Source of the DNA: Clostridiales bacterium
GTDB lineage: Bacteria > Bacillota > Clostridia > Christensenellales > Aristaeellaceae
Direction: 5' to 3'
Length of the DNA stretch: 8,936 nt
NCBI GenBank assembly: GCA_019409045.1
Contig: DXVG01000056.1
Coordinates: 1 to 8,936, forward strand
How positions within the stretch are numbered: position 1 is the first letter of the stretch; every line of letters begins with the position of its first letter. The position numbers were made by a program, and so were the translations under genes. Under the pieces are notes generated by a model. The model was not told the origin of the DNA, ran no database searches, and saw only the letters and a list, made by a program, of their open reading frames with translations. Below, piece after piece: positions 7,212 through 8,936 of the stretch.

Positions 7212-7233
7212 GGTAAACAACGAGGTAAACAAA
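7211..7233 (+). promoter_or_regulatory. Tandem regulator boxes over the regulator gene's start site
   Basis: Two copies of GGTAAACAA (7212-7220 and 7224-7232) repeat in the same direction with a 12-base step, just past the -10 box and over the expected transcription start. Their placement would block transcription of the regulator gene. They are direct repeats, not the inverted repeat a LacI dimer normally uses. Confidence 0.65.
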
Positions 7234-7252
7234 TCGACGCGGGAGGGAGAGC

Positions 7253-8266
7253 ATGAAAGTCACCATACGCGACATCGCAAAGGAGGCGGGGGTCTCTCCC
7301 GCCACGGTGTCCAACGCCTTCCATGGAAAGAACAAAATCAGCGAAAAGACGCGCGCGCATGTGCTGGAGGTGGCCCGCCGGCGCGGTTACGCGCTTCCGA
7401 CGGAGCACGAGGCGGGGAGCCGCGCGCTGCGCTTCATCATCTTCCGGCGGCACGGCAAGGTGGTGATGGACACGCCGTTTTTCTCCGAGCTGATCGGCAG
7501 CATCGAAAGCGCCTGCCACGCGCACCGGTGCGAACTTGTGATCACCTACATGGACGCGAGCGACCCGAACCTGCGCACGCGGATTTCCGACATATATCGC
7601 GCGGGCGATCAGGGGATACTTCTGCTGGGCACGGAGATGCGCGACGAGGACCTGCGCATGTTTCAGGACTGCAGGGTCCCCCTGCTGGTGCTCGACAGCC
7701 TGTTTTTGTGGGACAGCCACAACGCCGTATGCATCAACAACCGCCAGGCGGGCTACCTGGCGGCGGAGCACCTGTACGCCTGCGGGCACAGGCACATCGG
7801 GCTCGTGACCTCCTCGTTTCCGTTCAACAACATGACCGACCGCTCCGACGGCTTCTGCGCCGCGCTGCGCAAGCACGGCTGCGAGCTGCGCGGGGAGGAC
7901 GTGTTCTGCGTGGAGCCGACGATGGAGGGCGCCGCGCACGACATGCTCAAGCTGCTTGAGGCGCGCGCGCAGCCGCTCCCCACGGCGCTGTTTGCCTCCA
8001 ACGACATCATCGCCGTGGGCGTGTCCCGCGCGCTCAAGCAGCGCGGATACGCGCTGCCGCAGGACGTGTCCATCGTGGGCATGGACGATCTGCCCATCTG
8101 CCGGGTGGTCAGCCCCGCGCTGTCCACGCTGGCGGTGAACAAGACGCTGCTGGGCGCCACCGCTGTGGAGCGCCTCATGGACATGATCGAGCGCCGCGAC
8201 CCCTCCACGCTGAAAATCGGCGTGGACGTGGAGCTCGTGCAGCGCGAGAGCGTGCGCATGCTCTGA
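7253..8266 (+). CDS. LacI-family transcriptional regulator
   Basis: This 337-residue protein is the likely sugar-responsive regulator of the divergent operon. Residues 3-22 (VTIRDIAKEAGVSPATVSNA) form the LacI helix-turn-helix, followed by the helix ISEKTRAHVLEVARRRGY (29-46). The usual hinge sequence after it (YxPNxxARxL) is missing: here it reads YALPTEHEAGSRAL. Residues ~58-337 are a periplasmic-binding-protein-like effector domain with family blocks INNRQAGYLAAEHL (161-174), GHRHIGLV (178-185), TALFASNDIIAVG (244-256) and DVSIVGMDDL (271-280). The ATG at 7253 has a GGGAGGGAG site three bases upstream. It is transcribed away from the sugar operon, from a shared control region with repeated boxes. 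It probably represses both, released by the imported sugar or a phosphorylated intermediate, but the effector is unknown. Confidence 0.94.
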   Translation: MKVTIRDIAKEAGVSPATVSNAFHGKNKISEKTRAHVLEVARRRGYALPTEHEAGSRALRFIIFRRHGKVVMDTPFFSELIGSIESACHAHRCELVITYMDASDPNLRTRISDIYRAGDQGILLLGTEMRDEDLRMFQDCRVPLLVLDSLFLWDSHNAVCINNRQAGYLAAEHLYACGHRHIGLVTSSFPFNNMTDRSDGFCAALRKHGCELRGEDVFCVEPTMEGAAHDMLKLLEARAQPLPTALFASNDIIAVGVSRALKQRGYALPQDVSIVGMDDLPICRVVSPALSTLAVNKTLLGATAVERLMDMIERRDPSTLKIGVDVELVQRESVRML

Positions 8267-8278
8267 CCCGCGCGCAGC

Positions 8279-8322
8279 AAAAAAACGCTTCCGACGGGCG
8301 AACCTGCGGAAGCGGTTTTATT
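8279..8322. terminator. Bidirectional intrinsic terminator
   Basis: An 8-base-pair stem (CGCTTCCG at 8286-8293 with CGGAAGCG at 8307-8314) encloses a 13-base loop. On the plus strand it is followed by GTTTTATT and ends the regulator transcript 13 bases after its stop codon. On the minus strand it is followed by seven U (the A run at 8279-8285) and ends the small membrane-protein transcript. The minus direction looks the stronger. Confidence 0.85.
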
Positions 8323-8398
8323 CTCTGTCGCCTGAAGGCTTCGGCTTTGCGCGCAACACGCGGAGCAGTAGAATGACAAACGGTATGAGCGTGATCAC
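8318..8398 (-). CDS. Short out-of-frame ORF encoding a membrane segment (second gene or frameshifted tail)
   Basis: A 26-residue reading frame starts at a GTG whose bases overlap the TGA of the upstream gene and ends at a TAA at the edge of the terminator. It encodes a clean membrane helix (VITLIPFVILLLRVLRA) with a basic tail (KPKPSGDRE). GAGGG lies nine bases before the GTG, so coupled translation is possible. The frame stays open back to 8423, so a one-base frameshift between about 8398 and 8422 would fuse it to the upstream protein. It is either a tiny overlapping gene or the true C terminus of its neighbour. Confidence 0.4.
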   Translation of the reverse strand: MITLIPFVILLLRVLRAKPKPSGDRE

Positions 8399-8697
8399 AA
8401 ATAGTTGCCCTCTATTCCGAAGTCAAATGAAAACAACCCGAGTATATTGTTCATCTTCGAAATCTCATATTCTCTTCCATTCACTCCTATCTCAAGGGCG
8501 CATCCGTCGCTCAACGTTTTAAAGGAAACGCTTTGCAATATACCCGCGGTAGAAAGCCGTTCGCCACTATACTCATTGACATAATGGCTCGTCATGATCA
8601 CCATAAACATCTCACAGCAGAGGAACAGGCCCAAATAAACGCACAGTTCTTTCAGGCTTATATCCATTATTTTGCCCCTCTTGCCCTTCTTCCGCAT
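8395..8697 (-). CDS. Small membrane-anchored protein of unknown function
   Basis: I do not recognise this 100-residue protein. It has a very basic N terminus (KKGKRGK), one membrane helix at about 17-36 (LCVYLGLFLCCEMFMVIM core), and then a polar region rich in likely beta strands (ILQSVSFKTLSDGCALEIGV) that should lie outside the cell. Base use is clearly more AT-rich than the sugar operon. The start is unsure: the ATG at 8697 has a GGGAGGG site 11 bases upstream, a TTG at 8703 fits that site better, and an ATG at 8667 has its own GAGGGG seven bases upstream. The frame ends at 8395, and a second membrane helix follows directly in another frame, which suggests that the gene is either broken or coupled to the next ORF. 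It is the last gene before the shared terminator. Confidence 0.6.
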   Translation of the reverse strand: MRKKGKRGKIMDISLKELCVYLGLFLCCEMFMVIMTSHYVNEYSGERLSTAGILQSVSFKTLSDGCALEIGVNGREYEISKMNNILGLFSFDFGIEGNYL

Positions 8698-8723
8698 CTG
8701 CAAACTTCCCTCCCTGTGTTCGC

Positions 8724-8819
8724 TTATTCATGGGCATGCGCGGTGAGGTCTCTGAATATTCCATGTGTTCTTAAAAATTTATCCAACCACGGGCTTCCAG
8801 ACGCGTCAACGATTCTCAT
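8724..8819 (-). CDS. Possible 31-residue ORF of unknown function
   Basis: An ATG at 8819 with GGAGG six bases upstream opens a 31-residue frame (MRIVDASGSPWLDKFLRT and on, ending HAHE). It shows no membrane segment or known motif. It lies between the tRNA terminator and the small membrane-protein gene, about 26 bases ahead of the latter, and could be a leader peptide, a small protein or chance. The good ribosome binding site is the only support. Confidence 0.3.
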   Translation of the reverse strand: MRIVDASGSPWLDKFLRTHGIFRDLTAHAHE

Positions 8820-8849
8820 GGCTGCCCTCCATCGGCCGCAGCAGGCGGC

Positions 8850-8880
8850 AAAAAAAGCGCCCATGCGTTTTGCATGGGCG
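8850..8880 (-). terminator. Intrinsic terminator of the tRNA-Asn transcript
   Basis: A 9-base-pair GC-rich stem (arms 8858-8866 and 8872-8880, loop of 5) is followed on the minus strand by seven U (the A run at 8850-8856). It begins two bases after the tRNA 3' end, so the tRNA is the last gene of its transcript. Confidence 0.9.
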
Positions 8881-8882
8881 TC

Positions 8883-8936
8883 TGGCTCCTCAGGTAAGAC
8901 TCGAACTTACAACCCTTCGGTTAACAGCCGAATGCT
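8883..8936 (-). tRNA. tRNA-Asn (anticodon GTT), 5' part cut by window edge
   Basis: The minus strand shows the 3' 54 bases of a tRNA. The anticodon arm has stem TTCGG/CCGAA and loop CTGTTAA, giving anticodon GTT for asparagine. The T arm is GTAAG/CTTAC around TTCGAGT. The 3' acceptor strand CTGAGGA is followed by the discriminator G and an encoded CCA. The D arm and 5' acceptor strand lie outside the window. Confidence 0.95.

Noticed and set aside
8770..8810. A possible promoter on the minus strand (TTGACG followed by TGGATA at 18 bases) for the small membrane-protein gene.
   Set aside because: The -10 match is poor and it lies within the 31-residue ORF, so it is too weak to list as a feature.
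1..8936. CRISPR arrays, insertion sequences or prophage genes.
   Set aside because: No regularly spaced repeats, transposase motifs or phage proteins are visible on either strand.

Overview
The window looks like chromosomal DNA from a GC-rich, low-complexity-intergenic Gram-positive bacterium, most likely a clostridial Firmicute (a gut Christensenellales-type lineage would fit). The signs are strong AAGGAGG-type ribosome binding sites, sigma-A promoters close to consensus, an encoded CCA on the tRNA, a lipoprotein with a Gram-positive-style lipobox, and split (two-gene) transketolase. This is an inference from style, not a taxonomic match.

Positions 1-7066 are one minus-strand sugar-uptake and catabolism operon. 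In transcription order it holds a ribose-type substrate-binding protein, a DUF2291 lipoprotein, a double-domain RbsA-type ATPase, an RbsC-type permease, the N-terminal and C-terminal subunits of a split transketolase, and an FGGY kinase with a glycerol-kinase-like active site that runs off the left edge. Three junctions are 4-base ATGA stop/start overlaps, so translation is probably coupled. A pair of hairpins lies between the binding-protein gene and the rest, as expected where the binding protein must be made in excess.

Positions 6986-7252 are a divergent control region. It carries a near-consensus promoter for the operon, a near-perfect promoter for a LacI-family regulator reading the other way (7253-8266), and repeated GGTAAACAA boxes placed inside or just after both promoters. 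The regulator lacks the usual hinge-helix sequence and the boxes are direct repeats rather than a LacI palindrome, so the two oddities may be linked.

A hairpin at 8279-8322 ends transcription from both sides. Beyond it is a more AT-rich stretch read on the minus strand, holding a possible 31-residue ORF and a small membrane-protein gene whose second membrane segment is in another frame. The right edge is the 3' part of a tRNA-Asn gene with its own terminator.

Taken together, the operon imports a sugar by an Rbs-type ABC transporter, phosphorylates a ketose or polyol, and sends it through a dedicated transketolase. Among known pathways the parts fit D-apiose/D-apulose catabolism (apulose kinase plus two-subunit apulose-4-phosphate transketolase) best, but the isomerase is not in the window and the substrate is unproven.
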